DNA of 64,000 nt from an uncultured Clostridia bacterium (GTDB lineage Bacteria > Bacillota > Clostridia > Oscillospirales > Ruminococcaceae): assembly GCA_944382875.1 (NCBI GenBank), contig CALWNQ010000002.1, positions 1 through 64,000 of the forward strand. The letters run 5' to 3'. A program made the position numbers and the translations under genes. Under the pieces are notes generated by a model that did not search any database, had not been told where the DNA came from, and worked only from the letters and a program-made list of their open reading frames with translations. This document shows positions 26,676 through 36,413 of this stretch, piece by piece (position 1 is the first letter of the stretch; every line of letters starts with the position of its first letter).

Positions 26676-27821
26676 TTATGAATATTTCTGAATTTTTTTG
26701 ATTTCTTTTAAAAACATCGTAATCTGACCCTCCGTGTTAAATACAGAAGGGGAGAAGCGTACCGCACCTTGCTTTTCTGTTCCACAGGCGTGATGAGCAA
26801 GAGCCGCACAATGGAATCCCCCTCGGAGTGCAAATCCTGCCTGATTCAGCTTTTCCGCGATTTCTCCGGAAGGAATGTCCCCAACATTAAAACTAATCAG
26901 TGGAACATTTTTACCACAATGGAAATTGCTGCTGAGAAGTTTGATATTCGGCATATGAGAAAGTTCTTGCCATACACGCATGCAGTGCTGCATTTCTCTA
27001 CAATATATTTTTTGCATGCTATTCTTTCGAATAAAATCCAGTCCTGCACCAACCGAAAGAATTCCCACTGTGTTGACTGTGCCGCTTTCCAGCCGGTCAG
27101 GATAAAAATCTGGTTGTTCCAATTCCAAAGAGGCGCTTCCGGTGCCGCCTTCCAGTATTGTAGCAAGTTTGATTCCATCTCGAATGACTAAAAGTCCAGT
27201 TCCGGTTGTTCCATATAGTCCTTTGTGCCCGGCTGTACATAAAATATCAATCCCGATATCGTCCATCCGCAGTGGGATAACCCCTGCAGCTTGCGCTGCA
27301 TCTACTACAAACAGCAGTCCATTTTCATGACAAAGCTGAGCAATTTCCCGCAGAGGCAAGATTGTTCCCGTCAGATTTGACGCGGCGGTACAAATAATAG
27401 CTTTTGTGTCAGTACAGATCTCTTTCCGAAAGTTTTCAACCGTTTCATATGGATTATTTTCGGATACTTTCGCAATTGAATATCGTACAATGCCGGCTTG
27501 ATTCAATGCATAGATGGGTCGGATCACGGAATTATGTTCCAAACTGGAAGTAATGACATGCCCGCCTCTTGATAGAATCCCTTTGATCGCAAGATTTAGT
27601 GCCATAGTACAGTTTAACGTAAAAATCACATTTTCTGGTTGTGCGCCGAAAAATTGCGCTGCTGCCTCTCGTACAGCGTACACTTTTTCACCAGCCCTGA
27701 TCGAAATAGAGTGACCACCCCTTCCGGGATTTCCACCGTAAATTTTAACCGCCTGCTGTACCATGTTTTGAACGCACAGCGGTTTTGGAAAAGTAGTTGC
27801 TGCATTATCAAAATAAATCAT
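26676..27821 (-). CDS. Cysteine desulfurase-like aminotransferase class V
   Basis: A 381-aa PLP enzyme starting MIYFDNAATTFPKP. It has TAGHKGLYGTTGTG with the PLP lysine, LEHNSVIRP and VVDAAQAAG, and it ends with a loop carrying HHACGTEKQGAVRFS that is expected to hold the active cysteine. It probably removes sulfur (or selenium) from cysteine. The start ATG 27821 has GGAGG 8 nt upstream; a longer upstream frame has none. Directly upstream lies a DUF3343 gene, a recurring pairing that suggests a sulfur or selenium carrier partner. Confidence 0.88.
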   Translation of the reverse strand: MIYFDNAATTFPKPLCVQNMVQQAVKIYGGNPGRGGHSISIRAGEKVYAVREAAAQFFGAQPENVIFTLNCTMALNLAIKGILSRGGHVITSSLEHNSVIRPIYALNQAGIVRYSIAKVSENNPYETVENFRKEICTDTKAIICTAASNLTGTILPLREIAQLCHENGLLFVVDAAQAAGVIPLRMDDIGIDILCTAGHKGLYGTTGTGLLVIRDGIKLATILEGGTGSASLELEQPDFYPDRLESGTVNTVGILSVGAGLDFIRKNSMQKIYCREMQHCMRVWQELSHMPNIKLLSSNFHCGKNVPLISFNVGDIPSGEIAEKLNQAGFALRGGFHCAALAHHACGTEKQGAVRFSPSVFNTEGQITMFLKEIKKIQKYS

Positions 27822-27846
27822 TCGCAAAACCTCCGGAAAAATGACA

Positions 27847-27877
27847 GAGCCCGCAAAGCAGAATGCTTTTTGGGCTC
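27847..27877 (-). terminator. Intercistronic hairpin, possible attenuator
   Basis: Two nested pairings (GAGCCC/GGGCTC outside and AAAGCA/TGCTTT inside) form a stem between the DUF3343 stop and the desulfurase ribosome site, with TTTTT a few bases downstream on minus. It may be a leaky terminator or an mRNA processing structure setting the ratio of the two products. Confidence 0.5.
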
Positions 27878-27880
27878 CTG

Positions 27881-28102
27881 TTATCCATGCTGTACCAACT
27901 TTAAAACCTGGATACCGTTCTGCCGCAGAAGTTCCGCCGCTTGTGCACCATTTTCCGCAACAGAAAGACTGTAACTGCATCCGGTAGGCGCGTATTCTTC
28001 CGGTGTTCGGATAATATAGCTGCGGATACGCATCCGTTCCAGAAGCCGCTGTGCTTTGTATGCGTAGGTGACAGAACGCAGGACTATGATATCCTGATTC
28101 AT
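27881..28102 (-). CDS. DUF3343 putative Se/S carrier protein
   Basis: A 73-aa protein of the DUF3343 family, which is described as putative Se/S carrier-like. It shows a short beta-alpha layout and the conserved TGCSYSLSV with one cysteine (residue 42). The ATG follows AAAGGAGG. It is upstream of a cysteine desulfurase-like gene. The cysteine could accept persulfide from the desulfurase; this is inference from context. Confidence 0.82.
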   Translation of the reverse strand: MNQDIIVLRSVTYAYKAQRLLERMRIRSYIIRTPEEYAPTGCSYSLSVAENGAQAAELLRQNGIQVLKLVQHG

Positions 28103-28178
28103 GGGATCCCTCCTTTTCTGCTGGATTCAGATGAACCTTATTTCATTATATGAAAAGGAAGTATTTTGGTTTCTGTTC

Positions 28179-28207
28179 TTGCAATCAATGATAAAATCCT
28201 TTATAAT
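28179..28207 (+). promoter_or_regulatory. SigA promoter of PPC-domain gene
   Basis: TTGCAA (28179-28184), a 17-bp spacer, TATAAT (28202-28207). A minus-strand TATAAT at 28145-28150, possibly serving the DUF3343 gene, lies just upstream, so two divergent promoters may be packed here. Confidence 0.75.
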
Positions 28208-28241
28208 AAAGGTGTCATCAATTATGGAAAGGGGAATGGAT

Positions 28242-28667
28242 ATGGAATATCGAGTATTTGGGGAAAGTATATGGATTCGATTGGATGTTGGAGATGAAGT
28301 GCTGGATAGTATTCAGTCAGTTTGTGAAAAAGAAAAAGTTGGTTTGGCAACGGTATCTGGTATCGGAGCTGTTCGACGCGCGGTATTGGGGCTTTATCAG
28401 GTTAGTTGTAAACAATATACGGAAAACACCATCGAAGGGGATTTTGAGATGGTTAGTCTCCTTGGCGATATCACCCAAATGGATGGGAAACCATATTTGC
28501 ATCTGCATGCCTCTTTCGGTAATGCCAAATCTGAAATGTTTGGTGGTCATCTAAAAAAAGCGATCATCAGTGTAACAGGGGAGATCTGCATTAAAAAAAT
28601 CGCAGGAAACATTGGCAGAAAACAGGATTCTGAAACCGGGTTGAACGTTTTTAATTTTAACATGTGA
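28242..28667 (+). CDS. PPC/DUF296 domain protein
   Basis: A 141-aa single-domain protein of the PPC (DUF296) type, with GLATVSGIGAVRRAVLG and the metal-ligand block YLHLHASF. In plants this domain follows AT-hooks. In bacteria it stands alone, sometimes called a DNA-binding protein, without proof of function. ATG 28242 is chosen because AAAGGGG sits 7 nt upstream; in-frame ATGs at 28224 and 28236 fit the ribosome site worse. Monocistronic, with its own promoter and terminator. Confidence 0.82.
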   Translation: MEYRVFGESIWIRLDVGDEVLDSIQSVCEKEKVGLATVSGIGAVRRAVLGLYQVSCKQYTENTIEGDFEMVSLLGDITQMDGKPYLHLHASFGNAKSEMFGGHLKKAIISVTGEICIKKIAGNIGRKQDSETGLNVFNFNM

Positions 28668-28694
28668 AAAAAGCACCCTTTTATGGGTGCTTTT
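28668..28694. terminator. Bidirectional terminator
   Basis: Arms AAAAAGCACCC and GGGTGCTTTT with loop TTTTAT lie between the convergent PPC-domain and xerC genes. T-runs follow in both directions. Confidence 0.85.
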
Positions 28695-28697
28695 CTT

Positions 28698-29693
28698 TTA
28701 CTGCTTATTTTTTCTGTGATATTGCGCGAGCGGGTTGCTGGCCATTGCATCTTCTTTCTGCGTATTGGCAACGTGGGTGTAAATTTCAGTGGTGTTCAAA
28801 TGCTCATGTCCCAGGATTTCCTGTAAAACTTTCACATTGACATCGCCGTATTGATACATCATAGTTGCCGCAGTATGGCGAAGTTTGTGCGTGGAAAAAC
28901 CCATATTGGATAATCCCGCTTTCTGCAACAGCTCGGTTATAATTTGCTGAATTCTGCGTTGGCCCAGCCGTTCGCCGCGGTTGTTCAAAAACATCGCATC
29001 AGTGTCAACAATCTTTTTGTAATGCTTCCGATCATCCAAATATTCGTTTAAGGCGTCCATGCAGGCATCGTTTAGATACAACATACGTTCCTTGTTGCCT
29101 TTGCCGAGAACACGCAAGGTGTTGTCTCGGAAACTGCTTAAATTCAACCCGGACATTTCGGATAGTCGCATCCCACAGTTCAAAAACAAAATGACCATGC
29201 AGTAATCCCGTTTATAATATGGATCCTGCGTGTCAAAAGCGCCAAGCAGCTCGTAGCATTGTTCCAGTGTCAAATAGGTCGGCAAGCTCTTTTTTACAGC
29301 AGGCAGTTCCAGATTTTCTACCGGATTGCTTTCGAGCAGATGAACATTGTTGGTTAAGTATTTATACAATCCTCGAATTGCGGAAACTTTGCGCGCGCGG
29401 GTATTGGCATTGTTGGATTTTTGAGAAAAGACGTAATTTAGAAATTCATAAACATCCGAAAGCGTCGCAGAACCAACAAGCTGAACAGTAGAATCCGTAA
29501 TGTCAATTTCTTCCAACGGAGTATCTTTTGGTACGAGTTTTTTCTGTAAATGTAAATAGCGCAAAAACGTCCGCAAATCAATATAATATCCTTCAACAGT
29601 TAATTTGGATCGTCCTTTGATGGTGAGCAGATAAAACAGAAAGTCCCGCAAAAAGCCCGGACAATCGCTGTAATCGCTGGTTGTATAAGACAT
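28698..29693 (-). CDS. xerC: Tyrosine recombinase XerC
   Basis: A 331-aa site-specific recombinase with an N-terminal SAM-like core-binding domain (about 10-115) and a catalytic domain containing Arg176 (NCGMRLSE), Lys198 (GKGNKE), His269 and Arg272 (HKLRH), His296 (LGHEHL) and Tyr305 (EIYTHV). All six active residues are present. It resembles chromosomal Xer proteins that resolve dimers at dif, not phage integrases, and no phage genes surround it. AGGAGG precedes the ATG. A dif-like 28-bp palindrome starts 31 bp upstream of the start codon. Confidence 0.9.
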   Translation of the reverse strand: MSYTTSDYSDCPGFLRDFLFYLLTIKGRSKLTVEGYYIDLRTFLRYLHLQKKLVPKDTPLEEIDITDSTVQLVGSATLSDVYEFLNYVFSQKSNNANTRARKVSAIRGLYKYLTNNVHLLESNPVENLELPAVKKSLPTYLTLEQCYELLGAFDTQDPYYKRDYCMVILFLNCGMRLSEMSGLNLSSFRDNTLRVLGKGNKERMLYLNDACMDALNEYLDDRKHYKKIVDTDAMFLNNRGERLGQRRIQQIITELLQKAGLSNMGFSTHKLRHTAATMMYQYGDVNVKVLQEILGHEHLNTTEIYTHVANTQKEDAMASNPLAQYHRKNKQ

Positions 29694-29724
29694 GCCTGTA
29701 CACCTCCTAAAAATCTTCTGTATT

Positions 29725-29752
29725 ATTTCGCTAAATTTATATTTTGCGAAAT
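29725..29752. other. dif-like 28-bp palindrome beside xerC
   Basis: Left arm ATTTCGCTAAA, centre TTTATA, right arm TTTTGCGAAAT. The arms are inverted copies at 10 of 11 positions, which gives the 11-6-11 architecture of Xer recombination sites. By hand comparison, 22 of 28 positions agree with the general bacterial dif consensus (RNTKCGCATAA-TGTATA-TTATGTTAAAT). It lies in the gap between the nucleotidyltransferase stop and xerC. It could instead be an operator over the xerC promoter. Not tested. Confidence 0.5.
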
Positions 29753-29762
29753 ATTGTGTGTC

Positions 29763-30365
29763 TCAAAATATTCCGTTTCCCCGGTCTATGTAACGCTCAA
29801 ACGAACGCAGATAATCCAGACGGTCTTGCGGTGCATTGGTAAGCAGACAATGGTAGCTTTTATTCAGCATTTCTTTTTGGCTGATTTCCTCAGAATCAAC
29901 AGAAAAAAACTTTTGATACATTTTACGCATATCCTTTCTGCAAGCCATCCCTCGTAAATAATGTTTCAGATTTGCAGAAAACAGTTTTAGAATGTGATCA
30001 AACTCATTGTTCAGCTTTTTTAAGTCCTGTTGAGATACAGTTTGATAAAAAGGATTGGCTGTACAGGCTATATCAGCCAACATAAATGGATTCTCCGAAC
30101 GAATTGCAACCGTAACCAAATATTTTTCCGGAGCCAGACTTGGAGCATAATCATAAAAAAGAACCGGAAACCGTTTGGATAACAATTCTGGAATCTCTAA
30201 AAGGAACTGACTGTTGTCCGTACCGGAAACATCTAATTCGATATCTGCGTCAGAAAATGCATCAAAGCTTCCATTTGCAAGACTTCCATATAATCGGCAG
30301 CTTTTTACATGCGGCAATGTTTTTAAATATTGGCAAAGGGTTTCCGCAAAATCTGTAATCTGCAT
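29763..30365 (-). CDS. Nucleotidyltransferase-fold protein
   Basis: A 200-aa protein with the nucleotidyltransferase signature GSLANGSFDAFSDADIEL (G27-S28 and D39-x-D41) in the N-terminal half and a helical C-terminal half (about 110-200). It may transfer a nucleotide to a small molecule or protein, like aminoglycoside adenylyltransferase relatives, but no specific group matches. It follows the NUDIX gene by 21 bp and is probably cotranscribed with it. Confidence 0.72.
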   Translation of the reverse strand: MQITDFAETLCQYLKTLPHVKSCRLYGSLANGSFDAFSDADIELDVSGTDNSQFLLEIPELLSKRFPVLFYDYAPSLAPEKYLVTVAIRSENPFMLADIACTANPFYQTVSQQDLKKLNNEFDHILKLFSANLKHYLRGMACRKDMRKMYQKFFSVDSEEISQKEMLNKSYHCLLTNAPQDRLDYLRSFERYIDRGNGIF

Positions 30366-30386
30366 GATGAATTCCCCTCTAAATAT

Positions 30387-30875
30387 TTAGCGAAATTCAA
30401 ACGGATTTTCTTCTTTTGTGATATCGGAATATGTAGCATGCGCTTCAAATACCGTGTCATCTAAAAACAAGCGCAGATAGGTTCGGAAATATGGGCACAG
30501 TTTTTCGTCCGGTTGACTCTGTAATTCGTCTATATCCATCCAGAATACAGCACCTTCTTCTGTCCGGTCGAGGAGATCTCCGGAAAAATCTGTTGTTCGG
30601 TACAGGTAAACCAGATACTGTTCCCCATCATCCAGACAATCCCAGTGAATCAAGCCGCAAATTTGGAGATTTTCGACTGTCAATCCGGTTTCTTCTTTCA
30701 CTTCCCGTACAGTAGAATCGTAATAACTCTCCCCTATTTCCACATGTCCTCCCGGAAATGCAAAACCAGTCCAGTATTTTTCTCGTTTTTGAACTAGCAC
30801 ACGGTTTTTACTTTTGTCCAGAACCATACACATATTTGTCTGTTCCAATGGCAATTTTTTGCCCAATTGTTTCAC
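30387..30875 (-). CDS. NUDIX hydrolase (MutT/8-oxo-dGTP type)
   Basis: A 162-aa NUDIX protein with the complete box GGHVEIGESYYDSTVREVKEETGL, here G-x5-E-x7-REVKEETG. The N-terminus TNMCMVLDKSKNRVLVQKR and LIHWDCLDDGEQYLVYLY fit the 8-oxo-dGTP diphosphatase-like subgroup. The start is GTG 30875 after AAAGGA, or possibly TTG 30866 after AAAGG. It lies just past the gatB terminator hairpin, so read-through or a local promoter must drive it. Confidence 0.85.
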   Translation of the reverse strand: MKQLGKKLPLEQTNMCMVLDKSKNRVLVQKREKYWTGFAFPGGHVEIGESYYDSTVREVKEETGLTVENLQICGLIHWDCLDDGEQYLVYLYRTTDFSGDLLDRTEEGAVFWMDIDELQSQPDEKLCPYFRTYLRLFLDDTVFEAHATYSDITKEENPFEFR

Positions 30876-30891
30876 CTTTCCTTTATGGAGC

Positions 30892-30920
30892 AAAAGCAGG
30901 GGTCCGAAGATCCCTGCTTC
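30892..30920 (-). terminator. Probable terminator after gatB
   Basis: A 10-bp stem (AGCAGGGGTC/GATCCCTGCT, one wobble) with loop CGAA, followed on minus by a short TTTT. It is weaker than the others in the window and may allow read-through into the NUDIX gene. Confidence 0.6.
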
Positions 30921-30928
30921 TGTTATAA

Positions 30929-32365
30929 TTAACCTTCCAGAACTTTGAGCAGCATTTCCTTCATTAGAGCAGGATTGCCTTTTCCTTTGGAGGCTTTCAT
31001 GCACTGTCCAACAAGGAAGCCAAGCGCGTTGGTTTTTCCGTTCCGGTAATCATCGATGGATTTCTGATTGTTTGCTACAACTGTATCCACAATTTCCTGC
31101 AGCGTGCCAGTGTCGGAAACCTGTTCCAATCCCAGCTCTTTAACCAGTTCGGATGGAGCTTTGCCGGTTTTCAGCATTTCCTCAAACACCTGCTTCGCCG
31201 CAGAACTGGAAATCTTATTCTGTTCCTGCATCGAAATAATTTCCGCCAACTGTTTCGGATCAATTCCCAAATCGTTAATCGGCTTGTTAGTTTCATTCAT
31301 CAGGCGGGAAACATCGCCAAGCACCCAGTTGGAAGCACTCTTGGGCTTAATATTGGCGGCATGGAGAACTTCCTCAAAGAAATCTGCCTTTTCCTTGAGC
31401 TCTGCCAACAGCGAAGCATCCTCCTCCGGCAGCCCCAGTTCCTTGATGTAACGAGCCTTTTTCTTATTGGGGAGTTCCGGAATCGAAGCTTTGATGGAGT
31501 CCAGATAATCCTGTTCCAGCACGATGGTCAGCAGGTCGGGTTCCGGGAAATAACGGTAATCCTGTGCGTCTTCCTTGCTGCGGAGCAGGAAGTTCTGCCC
31601 TTTCAGATCATCCCAACGCCGAGTTTCCTGCGAGATGGTGCCGCCATTTTCCAGCACTTCGATCTGACGGTTTGCTTCATATTCAATCGCGCGGACCGCA
31701 CCGCTGAAGGTGTTGACGTTTTTCATCTCCACACGGGTGCCGAACGGTTCGCCTTTTTTGTGCACCGAAACGTTAATATCGCAGCGGATGGAGCCCTCCT
31801 GCATCTTGCAGTCGGAGATATTGATATATTCGAGGATGGATTTAATGGTATCCAGATACGCTTTCGCATCCGCCGAGCTCCGCAGATCCGGCTCCGAAAC
31901 GATTTCGATCAGCGGAACTCCGCAGCGGTTGAAATCAACCAAAGTACCGGTGAAACTGTCGTCGTGGATCAGCTTGCCGGCATCTTCTTCAATGTGAATC
32001 CGGGTGATGCCAATCCGTTTTTCCGCACCGTCCACCCAGATATCCAAATAACCATGCTCGCAAAGCGGGATGTCGAATTGCGAAATCTGATAGGCTTTCG
32101 GCAGGTCGGGATAAAAATAGTTTTTACGATCCTGCTTGCTCACCGGATTGATGGTGCAGTTGAGCGCATAGCCCATCTTTGCAGCATATTCCACTACTTT
32201 CTCATTCAGTGTCGGCAGCGTGCCAGGCATACCCATGCAAACCGGGCAGCACTGGGTGTTGACTTCTTTTCCGAAAGCGTTGCGGCATCCACAGTAAATT
32301 TTGGATGCGGTATTCAATTCGGCGTGGACTTCCAGGCCCACAACCATCTCATAATCCTGTCTCAT
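30929..32365 (-). CDS. gatB: Asp/Glu-tRNA amidotransferase subunit B
   Basis: A 478-aa GatB with VVGLEVHAELNTASKIYCGC, a zinc-type CCPVC, the DFNRCGVPLIEIVSEPD block and the C-terminal helical/tail domain for tRNA binding. It phosphorylates Glu- or Asp-tRNA and hands it to GatA-bound ammonia. It is third in the gatC-gatA-gatB operon, 14 bp after gatA. Confidence 0.96.
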   Translation of the reverse strand: MRQDYEMVVGLEVHAELNTASKIYCGCRNAFGKEVNTQCCPVCMGMPGTLPTLNEKVVEYAAKMGYALNCTINPVSKQDRKNYFYPDLPKAYQISQFDIPLCEHGYLDIWVDGAEKRIGITRIHIEEDAGKLIHDDSFTGTLVDFNRCGVPLIEIVSEPDLRSSADAKAYLDTIKSILEYINISDCKMQEGSIRCDINVSVHKKGEPFGTRVEMKNVNTFSGAVRAIEYEANRQIEVLENGGTISQETRRWDDLKGQNFLLRSKEDAQDYRYFPEPDLLTIVLEQDYLDSIKASIPELPNKKKARYIKELGLPEEDASLLAELKEKADFFEEVLHAANIKPKSASNWVLGDVSRLMNETNKPINDLGIDPKQLAEIISMQEQNKISSSAAKQVFEEMLKTGKAPSELVKELGLEQVSDTGTLQEIVDTVVANNQKSIDDYRNGKTNALGFLVGQCMKASKGKGNPALMKEMLLKVLEG

Positions 32366-32379
32366 GCTGTTCTCCCCCT

Positions 32380-33843
32380 TTATGCAAGTGTCCGGCTCAG
32401 GTCAAAGCCGCCAACCGATGTTTCCCAGGCGGAAGCCACCCGGAACAAAGTCGATTCACTGAACTTCGGACCAATCAGCTGAGCACCAATGGGCATTTTT
32501 TTACTGTCAAAGCCGCAGGGTACACTCATACCAGGCAGACCGGCAATGTTAACGGTGACGGTGAGGATGTCATTCATATACATTTTGATCTGATCGTCTA
32601 CATTTTCGCCCAACTTGAATGCAGTATCGGGAACGGTCGGGGTCAGCAGCAGATCGCATTTGGTGAATGCTTCCGCAAACTCCTGCTGGATGCGAAGCTG
32701 TGTAAATTTTGCTTTTTTATAATAAGCATCGTAATAACCAGAGCTGAGCACATAGGTTCCCAGCATAATACGGCGTTTGACCTCGGCGCCAAAGCCTTCA
32801 CTGCGGGTTTTTTCATACATTTCGGTCAGATTGGCAAAATCTTTCGCACGGTAGCCGTATTTGACTCCGTCAAAACGCGCAAGGTTGGAAGAAGCCTCTG
32901 CCGATGCAATGATGTAGTAGGCAGACAGCGCATAGTCGGTGCTGGGCAGCGAAACCTCAACCAATTCTGCACCCATTTTTTCCAGTTCTTTTGCCATTTT
33001 GGAAACAGCTTCCCGCACTTCGGCGGCGACACCTTCCCCAAAATACTCTTTGGGTAAACCGATGCGCAGACCTTTTACATCGGAAGTCAGTTCTTTTGCA
33101 AAATCCGGATATTCCCGCAAAGCGGAAGTTGCATCGTGGTTGTCCCGGCCGCAGATGGCACTGTACAGCATGGCGACGTCCTTGACACTTCTGCCCATTG
33201 GGCCAATCTGATCCAGAGAAGAAGCAAACGCTACCAAACCGTAACGGGAAACGGAGCTGTATGTGGGTTTCAAGCCGACAATCCCGCAATAGGAGGAAGG
33301 CTGGCGGATAGATCCGCCGGTATCGGAACCGAGTGCGGCAACTGCTTCACCAGCTGCAACAGCTGCGGCGCTGCCGCCGGAAGAACCGCCCGGAACCCGC
33401 TCAGTGTCAAAGGGATTGCGGGTTTTCTGGAAGTAAGATGTTTCGGTGGAAGAACCCATTGCAAACTCATCCATGTTCAGCTTACCAAGCATCACAGCAC
33501 CGGCTGCGTTCAGCTTTTCCATCACAAAAGCATCATAAGGCGGCACAAAATTTTCGAGCATACGGGAAGCGCAGGTGGTACGGACACCACGGGTACAGAT
33601 GTTGTCCTTGATGCCGAGCGGAATACCCGCCAGTGGATGCATGCTCTCCCCTGCTGCGCGTTTCGCGTCAATGGCAGCGGCAGCTTTGAGCGCTTCCTCT
33701 CCGCAAACCGTTACATACGCCGCAATTTCCGGTTCTTTCTGTTCGATCCGTTTCAATACGGAGCGGGTAAGCTCTTCGCTGGAACATTCTTTATTGGCAA
33801 GCATTGCGGAAAGCTTTTCCGCTGTCAGCTGATACAATTCCAT
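32380..33843 (-). CDS. gatA: Asp/Glu-tRNA amidotransferase subunit A
   Basis: A 487-aa amidase-signature enzyme with GIPLGIKDNI (catalytic Lys) and PGGSSGGSAAAVA followed by GSDTGGSIRQPS (the two catalytic serines). It releases ammonia from glutamine for the amidation of mischarged tRNA. Start ATG 33843 has AAGGGGA 9 nt upstream; a TTG three codons earlier touches the ribosome site. Confidence 0.96.
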   Translation of the reverse strand: MELYQLTAEKLSAMLANKECSSEELTRSVLKRIEQKEPEIAAYVTVCGEEALKAAAAIDAKRAAGESMHPLAGIPLGIKDNICTRGVRTTCASRMLENFVPPYDAFVMEKLNAAGAVMLGKLNMDEFAMGSSTETSYFQKTRNPFDTERVPGGSSGGSAAAVAAGEAVAALGSDTGGSIRQPSSYCGIVGLKPTYSSVSRYGLVAFASSLDQIGPMGRSVKDVAMLYSAICGRDNHDATSALREYPDFAKELTSDVKGLRIGLPKEYFGEGVAAEVREAVSKMAKELEKMGAELVEVSLPSTDYALSAYYIIASAEASSNLARFDGVKYGYRAKDFANLTEMYEKTRSEGFGAEVKRRIMLGTYVLSSGYYDAYYKKAKFTQLRIQQEFAEAFTKCDLLLTPTVPDTAFKLGENVDDQIKMYMNDILTVTVNIAGLPGMSVPCGFDSKKMPIGAQLIGPKFSESTLFRVASAWETSVGGFDLSRTLA

Positions 33844-33862
33844 GGTTGACAATCCCCTTTCC

Positions 33863-34132
33863 TTATTCTACCACTTTGGGTACAACGATGCAGCCCGCCT
33901 GCACTTCCGGTGCATTTTGCAGCAGCTCGGTGCGGTTCGGCTGGTTGACAACTTCGTCTTTTCGCATCTGCATGGGATTGTCTGGATCGATCAGTGCGCC
34001 GGAAGCGTCCAGATCAGGCAGTTTTTCCACCATCGCCACGATATTGGCCATTTCCTTTTCAAATTTTGCTTCTTCCTCCGGGCTGAAGGTCAGCCGGGAA
34101 AGTTTTGCCAGATGTTTGATGTCAAGATTCAT
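33863..34132 (-). CDS. gatC: Asp/Glu-tRNA amidotransferase subunit C
   Basis: An 89-aa GatC with DIKHLAKLSRLTFSPEEEAKFEKEM and the C-terminal MRKDEV segment. It stabilises the GatA-GatB complex. It follows ligA by 15 bp and precedes gatA by 19 bp in the same direction. Confidence 0.94.
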   Translation of the reverse strand: MNLDIKHLAKLSRLTFSPEEEAKFEKEMANIVAMVEKLPDLDASGALIDPDNPMQMRKDEVVNQPNRTELLQNAPEVQAGCIVVPKVVE

Positions 34133-34147
34133 CTGTATCCCTCCATT

Positions 34148-36142
<1,995 letters not shown>

Positions 36143-36165
36143 TCAAATATAAGACGTACAGATAT

Positions 36166-36174
36166 AGTATAGCA
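36166..36174 (-). promoter_or_regulatory. Extended -10 of ligA operon promoter
   Basis: On minus, TGC directly precedes TATACT, an extended -10. No good -35 box is visible at 16-18 bp. Confidence 0.5.
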
Positions 36175-36263
36175 CAAAATCCGTGTTTTCGATAGAGTAA
36201 TTTTTTCATTTTCGGTAATTTTATAAAAAAGTCTTAATTTCCATCGGTTATGTGATCTTTCCC

Positions 36264-36292
36264 TTTACATTTTGGCATTTTATTAGTATAAT
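36264..36292 (+). promoter_or_regulatory. SigA promoter of GT4 gene
   Basis: TTTACA (36264-36269), a 17-bp spacer, TATAAT (36287-36292). Transcription would begin near 36299 and give a 5' leader of about 115 nt, long for this window. Confidence 0.8.
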
Positions 36293-36381
36293 GAGATTGT
36301 TAAAATAAGATGAATTTAATTTTGAAGTGGAAAAGTTTGCAAATACGTTCTCTTGATGTATGCAAAGCACAGAAGGGAGGA

Positions 36382-36403
36382 GCGATACGAAAAAAGGTAT
36401 CGC
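36382..36403 (+). other. Hairpin between ribosome site and GT4 start
   Basis: GCGATAC and GTATCGC form a 7-bp perfect stem with an 8-nt A-rich loop. The GGGAGG ribosome site ends at 36380, directly before the stem, and ATG follows 10 nt after it. Folding would bring the two to a workable distance, so the hairpin may set translation efficiency. Confidence 0.5.
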
Positions 36404-36413
36404 ATAAATTCGT

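Noticed and set aside
28698..29693. Phage or integron integrase
   Set aside because: The tyrosine recombinase resembles chromosomal XerC, and no att-flanked tRNA, phage or cassette genes are nearby. The tRNA-Leu is about 28 kb away.
31361..32482. Long plus-strand frame (373 codons) opposite gatB
   Set aside because: It lies wholly antisense to gatB, whose protein matches its family along its length. The frame is a by-product of codon bias and has no ribosome site or recognisable domain.
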